Origin: Sulfurimonas sp.
Lineage (GTDB): Bacteria; Campylobacterota; Campylobacteria; Campylobacterales; Sulfurimonadaceae
Assembly: GCA_027448805.1 (NCBI GenBank)
Contig: DAIDMU010000017.1
Location: 1 to 47,030 of the forward strand
DNA length: 47,030 bases
Direction of reading: 5' to 3'
The notes under the pieces: model-generated
Told to the model about the DNA's origin: nothing
The model's database searches: none
Seen by the model: the letters and a program-made list of their open reading frames with translations, nothing else
Shown here: piece by piece, positions 1 to 10,988 of the stretch
Numbering within the stretch: the first letter of the stretch is position 1
Layout of the letters: each line of letters opens with the position of its first letter
Position numbers and translations under genes: made by a program

Positions 1-2
1 AT

Positions 3-623
3 GATACTCCCACGTTTGTTATCGGTGTAAATGAGCATCTTTACGCTGGGCAGAGCATAGTTTCAAATGCTTCATGTACGACAAACTGCCTTGGACCTAT
101 CGCAAAAGTGCTTGATGATGCTTTTGGAATCGAAAAAGGTCTTATGACTACTATCCACTCATATACAAATGATCAAAATATTTTGGATGTAAAACACTCA
201 AAAGATAAGCGCCGTGCGCGTGCCGGAGCTATAAATATGATTCCGACTACAACAGGTGCCGCAAAAGCTATCGGCTTGGTTCTTCCTCAGCTAAAAGGAA
301 AGCTCCACGGACAGAGCGTTCGTGTTCCTACGCCAAACGTATCAATGGTTGACTTAAATGTAATTGTTAAAAGAAAAACTACAAAAGAGGAAGTGACTGC
401 GGTATTTAATAAAGCAGCAGAGAGTAGCCTAAAGGGAATCATCTTGATGGATAAAGAGATGAGAGTTTCTCAGGATTTCGTAGGGTGTGAGTACAGCTCT
501 GTTGTCGCGGAGGATTTAACTCAGGTTATTGACGGCGATATGGTTAAAATTATGGCTTGGTATGACAACGAGTGGGGCTACTCCACCAGGCTTATAGACA
601 TGGCGTTACATATTAGCAAATAG
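3..623 (+). CDS. gap: glyceraldehyde-3-phosphate dehydrogenase, 5'-truncated by window edge
   Basis: Reading frame is open from base 3: [37 protein letters not shown] (GAPDH active-site SNASCTTNC), continuing into ORF 108..623 ending [21 protein letters not shown]. Confidence 0.97.
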   Translation, partial: DTPTFVIGVNEHLYAGQSIVSNASCTTNCLGPIAKVLDDAFGIEKGLMTTIHSYTNDQNILDVKHSKDKRRARAGAINMIPTTTGAAKAIGLVLPQLKGKLHGQSVRVPTPNVSMVDLNVIVKRKTTKEEVTAVFNKAAESSLKGIILMDKEMRVSQDFVGCEYSSVVAEDLTQVIDGDMVKIMAWYDNEWGYSTRLIDMALHISK

Positions 624-631
624 GACAAAAA

Positions 632-1831
632 TTGGAACTTTTAAATATAAAAAATTTAGATTTAGCTGGTAAAAAAGTTTTTATCAGATGTGATTTTAAT
701 GTGCCGATGGACGAGTTTGGAAACATATCGGATGACCGTCGCATCCGTTCAGCGCTCTCTACTATTAACTACTGCCTAGATCAGGATTGTGCAGTTATTT
801 TGGCTTCTCATCTTGGTCGTCCGGATGGTCAAGTTGTTGCTAAATACTCTTTGGTTCCTGTTGCAAGAAGACTTCAGCATCTGCTAAAGAGAGAAGTACT
901 CCTTGCAAAAGATGTTATCGGAGAGGATGCAATATTTAATGCCTCTGAATTAAAGCCGGGCGGAGTTTTGATTTTGGAAAATCTTCGTTATGAAGAGGGC
1001 GAGACAGAAAATGATAAAGAGTTGTCAGAAAAATTGGCTTCGATGGCTGATTTTTACATAAATGATGCGTTTGGCGTAAGTCATCGTGCTCACTCTTCGG
1101 TTGAGGGAATTACACATTTTTTCGATGAAAAACATAAGGCTGCCGGCTTTTTGCTTCAAAAAGAGATAGAGTTTTTAGGCAAAATTATACAAAAACCTGT
1201 TCGCCCATTTGCAGCTATTATCGGCGGTTCAAAAGTGTCGGGCAAGCTGGAGGCATTGATTAATCTTCTTCCTAGGGTTGATAAGGTTCTAATCGGCGGA
1301 GGAATGGCGTTTACATTTTTAAAAAAACTCGGCTATAACATAGGTGCTTCGCTTGTAGAGGACGATTTGCTTGATGAGGCCGGGCGAATTATGGATGAAG
1401 CCAAGAAATTAGGCGTTAAATTTTATCTTCCTGTGGATCTTGTAGTAGCTGAAAAGTTTAGCGAAGATTCTATAAGCAAGTTGGTCTCAGCTCAAGAGAT
1501 GCCAGATGGATGGATGGGTTTAGATATCGGACCTGCGACAGTAAGACTTTACAGAGAAGTGTTAAATGATGTTCAAACAGTTCTTTGGAATGGACCCATG
1601 GGCGTCTATGAGATGGATAAATTTGCGCGCGGTTCAAACAAGATAGCCCACTTTGTGGCTGACAGCTATGCAACAACCATTGTCGGCGGCGGAGATACTG
1701 CAGATTTGGTTCAACGCATAGGTGTGGATGATGAGATGACATTCATTTCAACCGGAGGAGGGGCTTCATTGGAACTGCTTGAGGGTAAAATTTTACCAGG
1801 TGTAGCATCTTTGATGGCTAAAGGGAGCTGA
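632..1831 (+). CDS. pgk: phosphoglycerate kinase (TTG start)
   Basis: [50 protein letters not shown] motifs; directly follows gap. Confidence 0.98.
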   Translation: MELLNIKNLDLAGKKVFIRCDFNVPMDEFGNISDDRRIRSALSTINYCLDQDCAVILASHLGRPDGQVVAKYSLVPVARRLQHLLKREVLLAKDVIGEDAIFNASELKPGGVLILENLRYEEGETENDKELSEKLASMADFYINDAFGVSHRAHSSVEGITHFFDEKHKAAGFLLQKEIEFLGKIIQKPVRPFAAIIGGSKVSGKLEALINLLPRVDKVLIGGGMAFTFLKKLGYNIGASLVEDDLLDEAGRIMDEAKKLGVKFYLPVDLVVAEKFSEDSISKLVSAQEMPDGWMGLDIGPATVRLYREVLNDVQTVLWNGPMGVYEMDKFARGSNKIAHFVADSYATTIVGGGDTADLVQRIGVDDEMTFISTGGGASLELLEGKILPGVASLMAKGS

Positions 1832-1834
1832 TTT

Positions 1835-2542
1835 ATGATAATTGCGGCAAATCTAAAAACAAATCTTACAAGAGAAAAAACTACAAAATACATAAAAGAA
1901 GTAGAGAACTTTTTGAGTAAAAATAGTATTTCGCAAGAAGTTTTAGTTTTTCCTGCAATCTCTAATATAAATCTGCATGTAGGAGATGTTATCATCGGAG
2001 CTCAAAATGCATATCCGACCGTAAACGGAGCATTTACTGGCGAGATAGGATATGAGCAGTTAGAAGAGTTTAATATAAAAACCATTCTAATCGGTCATAG
2101 CGAGCGAAGACATATAATAGGCGAAACACAAGATGTGTTGGTTAAAAAGTTTAACTTTTATAAAAATCTTGGTTTTAAGATAGTTTATTGTGTAGGCGAA
2201 CCTTTGGAAGTAAGAGAAGCAGGACACGACAAGATGATGGAGTATATTTCAAAGCAGTATGAAGGCATAGACACCTCATATGAGAATCTTATTATTGCTT
2301 ATGAACCGGTTTGGGCAATAGGAACGGGACTTACTCCAACATCTGGAGACATTGTGGCAATACATAAAGAGCTAAAGGAGAAGTCAACCGCGCCGCTTCT
2401 TTATGGAGGCAGCGTAAAGGTTACAAATGCGAAAGAGGTTTTGGCGCTTGATGGCGTTGATGGGATTTTGGTTGGAAGTGCAGCGCTTTATGTTGAGCAC
2501 TTTTGTACAATGTGCGAGTATGCACAAGCATTAGAAAAATAA
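1835..2542 (+). CDS. tpiA: triosephosphate isomerase
   Basis: AANLKTN, IGHSERR, AYEPVWAIGTG, LYGGSVK motifs. Confidence 0.97.
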   Translation: MIIAANLKTNLTREKTTKYIKEVENFLSKNSISQEVLVFPAISNINLHVGDVIIGAQNAYPTVNGAFTGEIGYEQLEEFNIKTILIGHSERRHIIGETQDVLVKKFNFYKNLGFKIVYCVGEPLEVREAGHDKMMEYISKQYEGIDTSYENLIIAYEPVWAIGTGLTPTSGDIVAIHKELKEKSTAPLLYGGSVKVTNAKEVLALDGVDGILVGSAALYVEHFCTMCEYAQALEK

Positions 2543-2549
2543 AATTTAA

Positions 2550-3392
<843 letters not shown>

Positions 3393-3396
3393 ACAT

Positions 3397-3430
3397 GCTT
3401 GCCTCGAATTTTTGAAGGCAAGCGCTTTTT
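3397..3430 (+). terminator. Rho-independent terminator after fabI
   Basis: Perfect 8-bp stem GCTTGCCT...AGGCAAGC followed by a T-rich stretch (gcttttt). Confidence 0.75.
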
Positions 3431-3440
3431 ATCTCTTGTT

Positions 3441-3944
3441 TTATCTCTTGCCGATAACCGGCATTGAGTTCACTTTTTGAGTGTGAGACTCCTCTTCGTC
3501 TGAAACATGGGTGCTGTTATAGACTGCCATTTTGTCAACATACTCCTGCAAAGTAAAGTTTCTATCTTCCTCAGCATACTTCTCTTTAACCTCTTTTTGT
3601 TTCTTTACTTCCTCTTTGGTCATCTCTTTTAGAAGTGTGCCTGTTTTGGCCTCGACAAGTTTTGCGGTACCGTTTTCGTTTTCAATGATTTTTACCGCAG
3701 TATCTCCTGTTGGCGGTTTTGTACCGGCGACAATTGGTGACCACTCTTCACTTAGCCACTTGTCTAGTTTTTGCTGCATAAAGCCACTCTGTTCTTTTTC
3801 TTTTTTACCAGAAACACTGTTTAACGCTTTGTTTTGAGAAGGATTTGCTCCATCCACCTTGCTGCAAGATGTTAAAACTATTATTGCTGATATTGCGAGT
3901 ATTATATTTTTCATACCGGAAGTATACATAAATAATTTCAACAT
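3441..3944 (-). CDS. putative lipoprotein of unknown function
   Basis: N-terminal hydrophobic segment with lipobox-like LTSCS; charged, coiled-coil-like body. Confidence 0.6.
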   Translation of the reverse strand: MLKLFMYTSGMKNIILAISAIIVLTSCSKVDGANPSQNKALNSVSGKKEKEQSGFMQQKLDKWLSEEWSPIVAGTKPPTGDTAVKIIENENGTAKLVEAKTGTLLKEMTKEEVKKQKEVKEKYAEEDRNFTLQEYVDKMAVYNSTHVSDEEESHTQKVNSMPVIGKR

Positions 3945-3998
3945 ATTATAAAAAAATTAATAATTTATAATAAGTTAATATTAATTTAAAGATAGATA

Positions 3999-4042
3999 TG
4001 ACATTATGTTGACAATATATTGACATTATGTTGACAATATGT
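3999..4042 (+). repeat. four tandem 11-bp direct repeats, consensus TGACAWTATRT
   Basis: TGACATTATGT / TGACAATATAT / TGACATTATGT / TGACAATATGT read directly, ending 30 bp before the porin ATG. Confidence 0.9.
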
Positions 4043-4072
4043 GAGCAACTTTTTAAATTTGGGAGAATTAAA

Positions 4073-5407
4073 ATGAGATTAACAAAATTAAGTTTAATAG
4101 CAGCAATGCTAATAGGTTCAACTGCATTCGCAATTGAAAATACGAAAGTTTCTGGTGACGTAAAACTATTTTACGGAACAATGGATAGTGATGTTGGTAC
4201 TTATAAAAGTGTTCTTGGTGGAACTAAGCCATCATTTTTTGATGCTGAAGGTGCATATGGAAATGCAGCAGCAAATCTTGAATTAACTACTGATTTAACC
4301 AAAGGTGTATCTGCTGGTGTAAAAGGTACTTATATAACTACTTTAGGGCTAGAGAATAATCTAGTAGATAATACTTGGTCAAATGCTCACACAATATCGC
4401 CTGCTACTGGTGCTAGTTTTGCTAGTGAGCTTGGTGGTAAACAGCTTGATGATGCGTTCTTTATGGGAGAGCTATGGGTGGCAGGTTCTGCATTTGACAC
4501 TACTATAAAAGTTGGTCGTCAAGCGGTTGATACTCCTTTAGCATTTACTGAGACTTGGGGAATCGATCAAAATACTTTCGAAGGTGCTGTTTTAATCAAT
4601 CAAAGTATTCCTGATACTACATTGGTTGCTACATACCTTGGTAAGCATAACGGTTCAAGCTGGGATCCAAAAAGCACTGATCTTCCACTTGCTCCTGGAA
4701 CATTAAATGATATTAATTTAGGTGGTGTTCAAGGTGGTGCAGCACAGGCTGGAATCACTTCTCAAAATGGTGCATTTAACACTTTTGGAACAAACGGTGT
4801 TTATGTTGCAGGTCTTGTAAATAACACAATTAAACCTTTAACTGTTCAAGCTTGGTACTATAGTCTACAACAACTTGCAGATGCAACATGGTTTCAAGCA
4901 GACTTAAATGTTGGCGGTATCTTAGCTGGTGCTCAATACACTTCAGTTGATGTAAATAATGCAACAGATAAAGATGAAGCATTTGCTGTTATGTTGGGTT
5001 ATGAAGCTAAAGATGTTGTTACTATTAAAGTTGCATACTCTGATGTAGATGATAAAGGTGCTCTAGGTGGTGTTGCAAACGTTGCTACAACTACAGGTCA
5101 ATCTAAGTTATATACTGAAATGTGGTGGGCATACGGCAATGTATCTGATACTGGTGCAGAGTCTTTCTCGTTAACTGCTGAGGCAACTGTTGCGGGAATT
5201 GGCTTACTTGCTGGTTACTATGTAGCTGATATTAACCCAACTCCAGCTGTTGATACTGAAGTAACTGAGATTGCTTTTGTTGCTTCAAAATCTTTTGGTC
5301 CGTTAGATACTTCTGTAGCAATCATTCTTGATAATGAAGAAGATAATGTTGCTAATACAGACAATGATACAAACCACTTACAAGTATATTTAACATATAA
5401 CTTCTAA
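4073..5407 (+). CDS. outer membrane porin (major OMP-like beta-barrel)
   Basis: Start taken at internal Met (MRLTKLSLIAAMLIGSTAFA signal peptide) with RBS gggaga; alternating beta-strand composition; C-terminal YLTYNF. Confidence 0.8.
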   Translation: MRLTKLSLIAAMLIGSTAFAIENTKVSGDVKLFYGTMDSDVGTYKSVLGGTKPSFFDAEGAYGNAAANLELTTDLTKGVSAGVKGTYITTLGLENNLVDNTWSNAHTISPATGASFASELGGKQLDDAFFMGELWVAGSAFDTTIKVGRQAVDTPLAFTETWGIDQNTFEGAVLINQSIPDTTLVATYLGKHNGSSWDPKSTDLPLAPGTLNDINLGGVQGGAAQAGITSQNGAFNTFGTNGVYVAGLVNNTIKPLTVQAWYYSLQQLADATWFQADLNVGGILAGAQYTSVDVNNATDKDEAFAVMLGYEAKDVVTIKVAYSDVDDKGALGGVANVATTTGQSKLYTEMWWAYGNVSDTGAESFSLTAEATVAGIGLLAGYYVADINPTPAVDTEVTEIAFVASKSFGPLDTSVAIILDNEEDNVANTDNDTNHLQVYLTYNF

Positions 5408-5434
5408 GAGTCACACTAAGCCCCTTCTATAACT

Positions 5435-5478
5435 CCATTTCCCCAAGCCCACACATATTGTGGGGGAAATGGGTTTTA
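5435..5478 (+). terminator. terminator after porin
   Basis: CCATTTCCCC ... GGGGAAATGG 10-bp stem followed by gttttatt. Confidence 0.8.
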
Positions 5479-5552
5479 TTCATCCTCCCCTTTCCTGTTT
5501 TGTGGGAAGATGAGTAGAGCTCATTTTAATTTTTTAAGATATAATTTCCGTA

Positions 5553-6512
5553 ATGAACAAACTAATCAAAAAACTATTTTACATACTTTTTATGTTGATT
5601 TTAATCTCCGTTATCTCTTTCTTGGCGATTCACGCGGCACCGAACAGCTTCTTTGGAGCAGGTGAGTTAAACCCAAATATGACAGAGGAGTCTATAGCAG
5701 CTCTAAAAGCCGTATATGGGCTTGATAAACCGCTCTCTCAGCAATATGTTGAATGGGTTATAAACATCTTTAGCCTAAATTTCGGCATCTCTTTTGTAAC
5801 GGGTCAAGATGTGAGCTCGGAAATTTTAAAGCGATTGCCTGTAACGCTTGTCATGAATATTACAGCACTTGTAGCGGTATTTATAATCTCTCTCTATTTA
5901 GGGGTAAAAGCAGCACTTAATTATGAGAAAAAGAGCGATTATATTATCCGTCAAATATCCCTTGTCTCGTTTTCAATGCCGTCGTTTTATCTCTCACTGC
6001 TTTTTATTATTCTCTTCTCTTTAACGCTGGATATATTTCCAATAGCAGGTCTGCACTCCATTGAGCCAAAAGAGGGAGTTGCGTACTACCTTGATATGGC
6101 ATGGCACCTTGTTTTGCCGGTCGGAGTTATGATATTTGTAGGGCTTGGAAGCATGATTATTTACATCCGCTCTTTAACTCTAGAGATATTAAAGAGCGAC
6201 TATTACTACTTTGCACTCTCACGTGGACTAAATAAAAAAGAGCTTCTTCGCTACTACATACTTCCAAATCTTTTTCCGCCAATTATCACTCTTTTGGGGC
6301 TTTCTTTGCCGGGGCTTATAGGCGGAAGCGTGATTTTGGAGTCTATCTTTGGGATAGAGGGGATGGGGCAGCTCTTTTATATGAGTGCCATGAGCCGTGA
6401 CTATCCGATAATTATGGGAACGTTGATGATAACGGCATTTTTAACGCTGATCGGAAATATGATTGCGGATTTAATTCTTTTGAAATTAAATCCGTATATG
6501 ACGAGAGAGTAA
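5553..6512 (+). CDS. ABC transporter permease, DppB/OppB type
   Basis: Multi-TM protein with FGISFVTGQDV, PSFYLSLLFIILFS and SRGLNKKELLRYYILPNLFPPIITLLGLSLPGLIGGSVILESIFGIEGMG (binding-protein-dependent permease loop). Confidence 0.85.
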   Translation: MNKLIKKLFYILFMLILISVISFLAIHAAPNSFFGAGELNPNMTEESIAALKAVYGLDKPLSQQYVEWVINIFSLNFGISFVTGQDVSSEILKRLPVTLVMNITALVAVFIISLYLGVKAALNYEKKSDYIIRQISLVSFSMPSFYLSLLFIILFSLTLDIFPIAGLHSIEPKEGVAYYLDMAWHLVLPVGVMIFVGLGSMIIYIRSLTLEILKSDYYYFALSRGLNKKELLRYYILPNLFPPIITLLGLSLPGLIGGSVILESIFGIEGMGQLFYMSAMSRDYPIIMGTLMITAFLTLIGNMIADLILLKLNPYMTRE

Positions 6513-6514
6513 AA

Positions 6515-7657
6515 TTAATTAAACAATGCTTTTAGTGCGTCAACACTGTCTTTTTGCTCTTTTGGTTCCGCAGTTTCACCGTTTTGGCTACTTTTGCTAT
6601 CGTTTTCAACAAGTTCAATATTGAGTCCGCTAAGCATTGAAGCAAGGCGGATATTGATGCCGTTTTTACCGATAGCTTTTGATTTTTGATCAGACGGAAG
6701 TGTGATAATTGCTTTTTGCGCTTCACCGTTCTCATCCCGTACAATTTCAACAGCGGAAATTATTGCGGGACTCATTATTCTTGAGATAAAAAGTTCGGGA
6801 ATGGTCGTATACTCAATACAGTCAATGTTCTCCCCGATTAGCTCTTGGCTAACCGCATTTATACGAACGCCTTTTACTCCGACCGTTGCACCTACGGCGT
6901 CAACTTGCGGGTGTGTGCTAAAAAGTGCTATTTTGGCTCTCTCTCCAGGTATGCGCGCACTTTTTTCTACAATTACGGTTCCATCTGCAATCTCAGGAAC
7001 CTCAAGCGCTAAAAGCTCTTCTAAAAATTTTGGAGATGTGCGTGATAGCTCAATCTGGATGCCGTTTTCTTTATTCATATCAACACGGCGCACAACAGCT
7101 TTAAGGTGATCGCCAACTTTAAAAACCTCACCTTTGATACGGCTTTTCATAGGTAAAACTGCGCGAATCTCGTCAATCTCTATGTACGTGGCATTTTGAG
7201 GGTCAACTCTTGTAACTCTGCCTGTTACCAATGTGCCAATTTTTGATTTGTATTTGTTAAAAATTTCGTCTTCTACCAATCTTTGAATGTGGTACTCTAT
7301 TTCGCGGTGGAGCTGAGATGCGGCGGTTCTGCCATACTCTTCCAAATCATGCGGAATCTGAAGCTGATCATCAAGATCTACCTGATCATCATACTCTTTA
7401 GCCTCTGTTATAGAGATGTAAGCCGGAGCAACTTCTTCATCTTGGAGCCTCTTGTCATCATCTGCTACGACGGTAATTATTTGAATAACATCAATAGTTT
7501 TTGTCTGGTTGTTTACAACTGCATCAAAAGCAAATTTCTGGTTGATTACTCTTTTAGCAGTTTGAATAAATGCTGTTTTTAGAGCTTCTGTTACTTTTTC
7601 AGGTTTAAGACCCTTTTCGTGCGCAATTGCTTCAACTATGTCTAGAATTTTTTCCAT
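6515..7657 (-). CDS. nusA: transcription termination/antitermination protein NusA
   Basis: S1 domain VTGRVTRVD; KH region GERAKIALFS...VGATVGVKGVRINAVSQELIGENIDCIEY; IGKNGINIRLASMLSGLNIELV. Confidence 0.96.
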   Translation of the reverse strand: MEKILDIVEAIAHEKGLKPEKVTEALKTAFIQTAKRVINQKFAFDAVVNNQTKTIDVIQIITVVADDDKRLQDEEVAPAYISITEAKEYDDQVDLDDQLQIPHDLEEYGRTAASQLHREIEYHIQRLVEDEIFNKYKSKIGTLVTGRVTRVDPQNATYIEIDEIRAVLPMKSRIKGEVFKVGDHLKAVVRRVDMNKENGIQIELSRTSPKFLEELLALEVPEIADGTVIVEKSARIPGERAKIALFSTHPQVDAVGATVGVKGVRINAVSQELIGENIDCIEYTTIPELFISRIMSPAIISAVEIVRDENGEAQKAIITLPSDQKSKAIGKNGINIRLASMLSGLNIELVENDSKSSQNGETAEPKEQKDSVDALKALFN

Positions 7658-7790
7658 TATTGTATCCTTATTAGGGTGGTCTCATAAAAAACAGTGTTAA
7701 AAAATATAAGGGATTTCTTATGAAGAGTGACATTATACCAAAATAGCATAAAATCATCTTTAATACGATTTTTAGTAGAGTTTTACTATA

Positions 7791-7922
7791 ATGCAAAAAA
7801 ATATATGCAAACTTCTTATGCAAAGTTGTGTAAGAAGTTTTTTGACGCTTAAGGCGTTAATCTTTAGTGCCATAGCGGCTAGTGTAGGTGGCGGAATTAC
7901 TTCCGATACCGTTTCAAATTAA
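7791..7922 (+). CDS. possible 43-aa small ORF (MQKNICKLLMQSCVRSFLTLKALIFSAIAASVGGGITSDTVSN)
   Basis: Open ATG-TAA frame with hydrophobic segment, but no convincing RBS and it overlaps a terminator-like hairpin and a repeat-like segment. Confidence 0.25.
   Translation: MQKNICKLLMQSCVRSFLTLKALIFSAIAASVGGGITSDTVSN
7809..7843 (+). terminator. terminator/attenuator-like hairpin upstream of HP0268-like gene
   Basis: AAACTTCTT ... AAGAAGTTT 9-bp perfect stem followed by further Ts (TTT tail). Confidence 0.5.
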
Positions 7923-7940
7923 AATAATAAGGAATAGATT

Positions 7941-8186
7941 ATGGATTTAAAGTTTGCAAGAACAGATATTACTGCAAAACCAAAAAAAGCAGAATTGGCA
8001 AAAATGGAAGCTAGTTTAGAGAAAGAAGAGAGCGTAATTTTTTACTTTGACAGAGAAAATTCACATAAAGATTTGTTAGAGCTTCAAGACTATTTCGAAG
8101 CAAAAGGCAAAAGTTTTTATATGAACGAAGTTAAGTATGGACTTTCAGATAACGAGTACATGTACCAAGTGCACATCATAAACTAA
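7941..8186 (+). CDS. HP0268-like small protein (putative nuclease family)
   Basis: 81 aa, MDLKFARTDITAKPKKAELAKMEASLEKEESVIFYFDRENSHKDLLELQDYFEAKGKSFYMNEVKYG; lies immediately 5' of miaB as HP0268/HP0269 in H. pylori. Confidence 0.7.
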   Translation: MDLKFARTDITAKPKKAELAKMEASLEKEESVIFYFDRENSHKDLLELQDYFEAKGKSFYMNEVKYGLSDNEYMYQVHIIN

Positions 8187-8195
8187 AGCGAAATT

Positions 8196-9497
8196 GTGAG
8201 TAAAAAACTTTTTATTGAAACCCTTGGCTGTGCAATGAACTCTCGCGACAGCGAGCATATGATTGCACAGCTGCACGAAAAAGAGGGTTACGAGACTACC
8301 GATGATTTAAAAAGCGCTGATCTGATTATAATAAATACATGTTCGGTCAGAGAAAAACCGGTAGCAAAACTCTTCTCAGAACTGGGAGTCTTTAACAAAA
8401 ACAAGAAAGAGGGAGCCAAGATAGGTGTTTGCGGCTGTACGGCCTCACATCTGGGTGACGAAATTATTAGAAGAGCTCCCTATGTCAGTTTTGTCCTTGG
8501 TGCTAGAAATGTTTCTAAAATAACGGAAGTTTTGCACAGAGACAAAGCTGTAGAAGTTGACATAAACTACGACGAGAGCGAATTTGCTTTCAATGATTTT
8601 AGAACCTCTCCGTATAAAGCTTATATAAACATCTCGATAGGGTGTGATAAATCATGTACATACTGCATCGTTCCAAAAACGCGCGGAGATGAGATATCTA
8701 TTCCTGCAGAACTGATTTTACGCGAAGCCCAGAGGGCGGTTGAGCGGGGTGCAAAAGAAGTTTTTCTTCTGGGCCAAAATGTGAACAATTATGGCCGCCG
8801 CTTCTCAGGGGATCATGAAAAGGTAAACTTCACCGAACTTCTTCGCCGTCTAAGCTCCATAGAAGGATTGAAGAGAATCCGTTTTACCTCTCCGCATCCT
8901 TTTCACATGGATGATGAGTTTATTGAAGAGTTTGCAAAAAATCCAAAGATATGCAAATCAATGCATATGCCGCTGCAGAGTGGTTCAAGTAAAGTGCTTC
9001 GTGATATGAAGAGGGGCTACTCGAAAGAGTGGTTTTTGGATCGAGTAGAGAAGCTAAGAAGTGTCTGCCCAGAGGTTAGCATATCAACAGACATAATCGT
9101 AGCTTTTCCTGGTGAGAGTGATGAAGATTTCGAAGATACTCTCGACGTTATGAGACGTGTCAGATTTGAGCAGATTTTCTCGTTTAAGTACTCTGCGCGC
9201 CCAGAGACTGAAGCAGAGCATTTTACCAACGTTATAGATGATGATGTGGCCTCACACAGACTTACAACGCTTCAAAATCTAAATACTGATATTTTGGATG
9301 AAAATAACCAAACCCATCTTGGCAAAATATATAGTGTCTATTTTGAAGATTTAAACAAAGATTATTATGTAAGCGGTAGAAGCGACAACAATCTTGTAAT
9401 AAAAGTTAAAGGCTCGGATGAGCTTTTGGGTCAATTTAGAGATGTTAAGATTACCCAAATAGGGCGAACAATTTTAACCGGTGAAGTTGTTGGCTAA
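8196..9497 (+). CDS. miaB: tRNA-2-methylthio-N6-dimethylallyladenosine synthase
   Basis: [42 protein letters not shown] radical SAM motif, TRAM-like C-terminus. Confidence 0.97.
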   Translation: MSKKLFIETLGCAMNSRDSEHMIAQLHEKEGYETTDDLKSADLIIINTCSVREKPVAKLFSELGVFNKNKKEGAKIGVCGCTASHLGDEIIRRAPYVSFVLGARNVSKITEVLHRDKAVEVDINYDESEFAFNDFRTSPYKAYINISIGCDKSCTYCIVPKTRGDEISIPAELILREAQRAVERGAKEVFLLGQNVNNYGRRFSGDHEKVNFTELLRRLSSIEGLKRIRFTSPHPFHMDDEFIEEFAKNPKICKSMHMPLQSGSSKVLRDMKRGYSKEWFLDRVEKLRSVCPEVSISTDIIVAFPGESDEDFEDTLDVMRRVRFEQIFSFKYSARPETEAEHFTNVIDDDVASHRLTTLQNLNTDILDENNQTHLGKIYSVYFEDLNKDYYVSGRSDNNLVIKVKGSDELLGQFRDVKITQIGRTILTGEVVG

Positions 9498-10113
9498 GAA
9501 GCTGTTTCGTGCGCTGGCACTATTTCTTGTGCCGTTTGTTGCGTCAATATTTATTAGACTTATCTATTTTACAAACAAAAAAAATTTCCACGTTCCCAAG
9601 ATTGTGGGAGACGAGCCCGCAATCTTTGCCTGCTGGCATGGAGAGCTTCTTATGCTTCCGTACCTCTACTTCTACTATAGAAAAACCCCGCATGCAAAAG
9701 TTTTAATCTCAAGCCATTTCGATGGAATGTTAATCTCTAAAACCATAAAGTATTTCGGGCTAGATACAATATCAGGCTCTACAAATAGAAATGCAACCAG
9801 AGTTTTAATGCAGGGAATCAGAACCTTAAAGGATGGTTACGATATAGGAATCACACCTGACGGTCCAAAAGGCCCAAGACATGAGGTAGCTGATGGCGTG
9901 GTTGTTATGGCTCAAAAAACAGGTGCCAAAGTAGTTCTGGTTAGAATAATACCGACAAAATATTGGCAATTGCGCAGCTGGGATAAATTTATCATTCCAA
10001 AGCCTTTTGGAACCCTAAATTACTACACGACAGCTCCGCTTGAGCTTGCTTCTTTGGAGATGCAAGAGGCTAGAGATTTAATAAAAAATGAGTTACAAAA
10101 ACATGAGCTCTAA
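9481..10113 (+). CDS. DUF374 / lysophospholipid acyltransferase-like protein (GTG start)
   Basis: [70 protein letters not shown]; overlaps miaB stop. Confidence 0.85.
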   Translation: MKLLAKKLFRALALFLVPFVASIFIRLIYFTNKKNFHVPKIVGDEPAIFACWHGELLMLPYLYFYYRKTPHAKVLISSHFDGMLISKTIKYFGLDTISGSTNRNATRVLMQGIRTLKDGYDIGITPDGPKGPRHEVADGVVVMAQKTGAKVVLVRIIPTKYWQLRSWDKFIIPKPFGTLNYYTTAPLELASLEMQEARDLIKNELQKHEL

Positions 10114-10151
10114 ACTTATTATTTTATCCAACAGCAGACCTGAGAGCCATT

Positions 10152-10988
10152 TTGAAAAAGTTAATAGAAGCTAAGCAAAAAGAGTTTCTCATATACCTAG
10201 AAGATATTAGGGGATACTCTGATTTGACTGTTAAAAGCTATGATGAATCTCTAAAAGAGGCATTTTTGCATATAGAAGTTGTTCAAGAGAATAAGCATCT
10301 GCTTCTAAATCTTATGCCATATCGCATAAAAATCTCCTCGCTTAATCCAAAAACAATCAGTAAAAAACTTAGTGCAATCCGCTCTTTTGCAGAGTATATG
10401 AATGATAACGGCGTGGCGGTAGTGCTAAAGGCTGATGACAGTATCAAGGTTGCTAAAACATTGCCTAAACCAATATCGCATGAGCACATAATTGAGGCTT
10501 TGTCACATGGCGAGACACAAGAGAGACTGGTTGTCACGCTCCTCTATACTCTTGGTCTTAGAATATCTGAATTGGCTTGGCTGGAGGTAGGTAATATCTC
10601 AAGTGAGTGGGTCAGAGTTATAGGAAAAGGCAACAAGCAGAGAGATATTCCGCTTTTGCCAAACTCAAAAAAACTCCTAGATGAATATTTGAGCGAATCA
10701 TCGCGAAAAAAGTTTGTTTTTGAGAAAAATGGCGAAAAATTAAGCGAAAACAGTCTAAGATATATTGTTATAAAAGTCTTTAGAAGAGTTGGACTAAAAG
10801 TCTCTCCTCATCAGCTTCGCCACTCTTTTGCATCGCAGCTGCTTAACGGCAGTGCGCCGATTGCCGATGTAAGTGAGTTGCTTGGGCACTCGTCTATGGC
10901 TACAACACAAATATACACGAAATTGGGCAGTGCATTGAAACAACAAAATTATAATATGGCTCACCCTCTGTGCGGAGTTAAAGAGTAA
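10152..10988 (+). CDS. xerH: tyrosine recombinase, XerH-like
   Basis: TLLYTLGLRISELAWLEVGNI, GKGNKQRDIPL, HQLRHSFASQLLNG, LGHSSMATTQIYTKL (R-H-x-x-R-H-Y catalytic set); TTG start. Confidence 0.85.
   Translation: MKKLIEAKQKEFLIYLEDIRGYSDLTVKSYDESLKEAFLHIEVVQENKHLLLNLMPYRIKISSLNPKTISKKLSAIRSFAEYMNDNGVAVVLKADDSIKVAKTLPKPISHEHIIEALSHGETQERLVVTLLYTLGLRISELAWLEVGNISSEWVRVIGKGNKQRDIPLLPNSKKLLDEYLSESSRKKFVFEKNGEKLSENSLRYIVIKVFRRVGLKVSPHQLRHSFASQLLNGSAPIADVSELLGHSSMATTQIYTKLGSALKQQNYNMAHPLCGVKE

Noticed and set aside
10099-10170. Possible 23-aa [26 protein letters not shown] between DUF374 and xerH genes
   Set aside because: Too short, overlaps both neighbours, no independent evidence.
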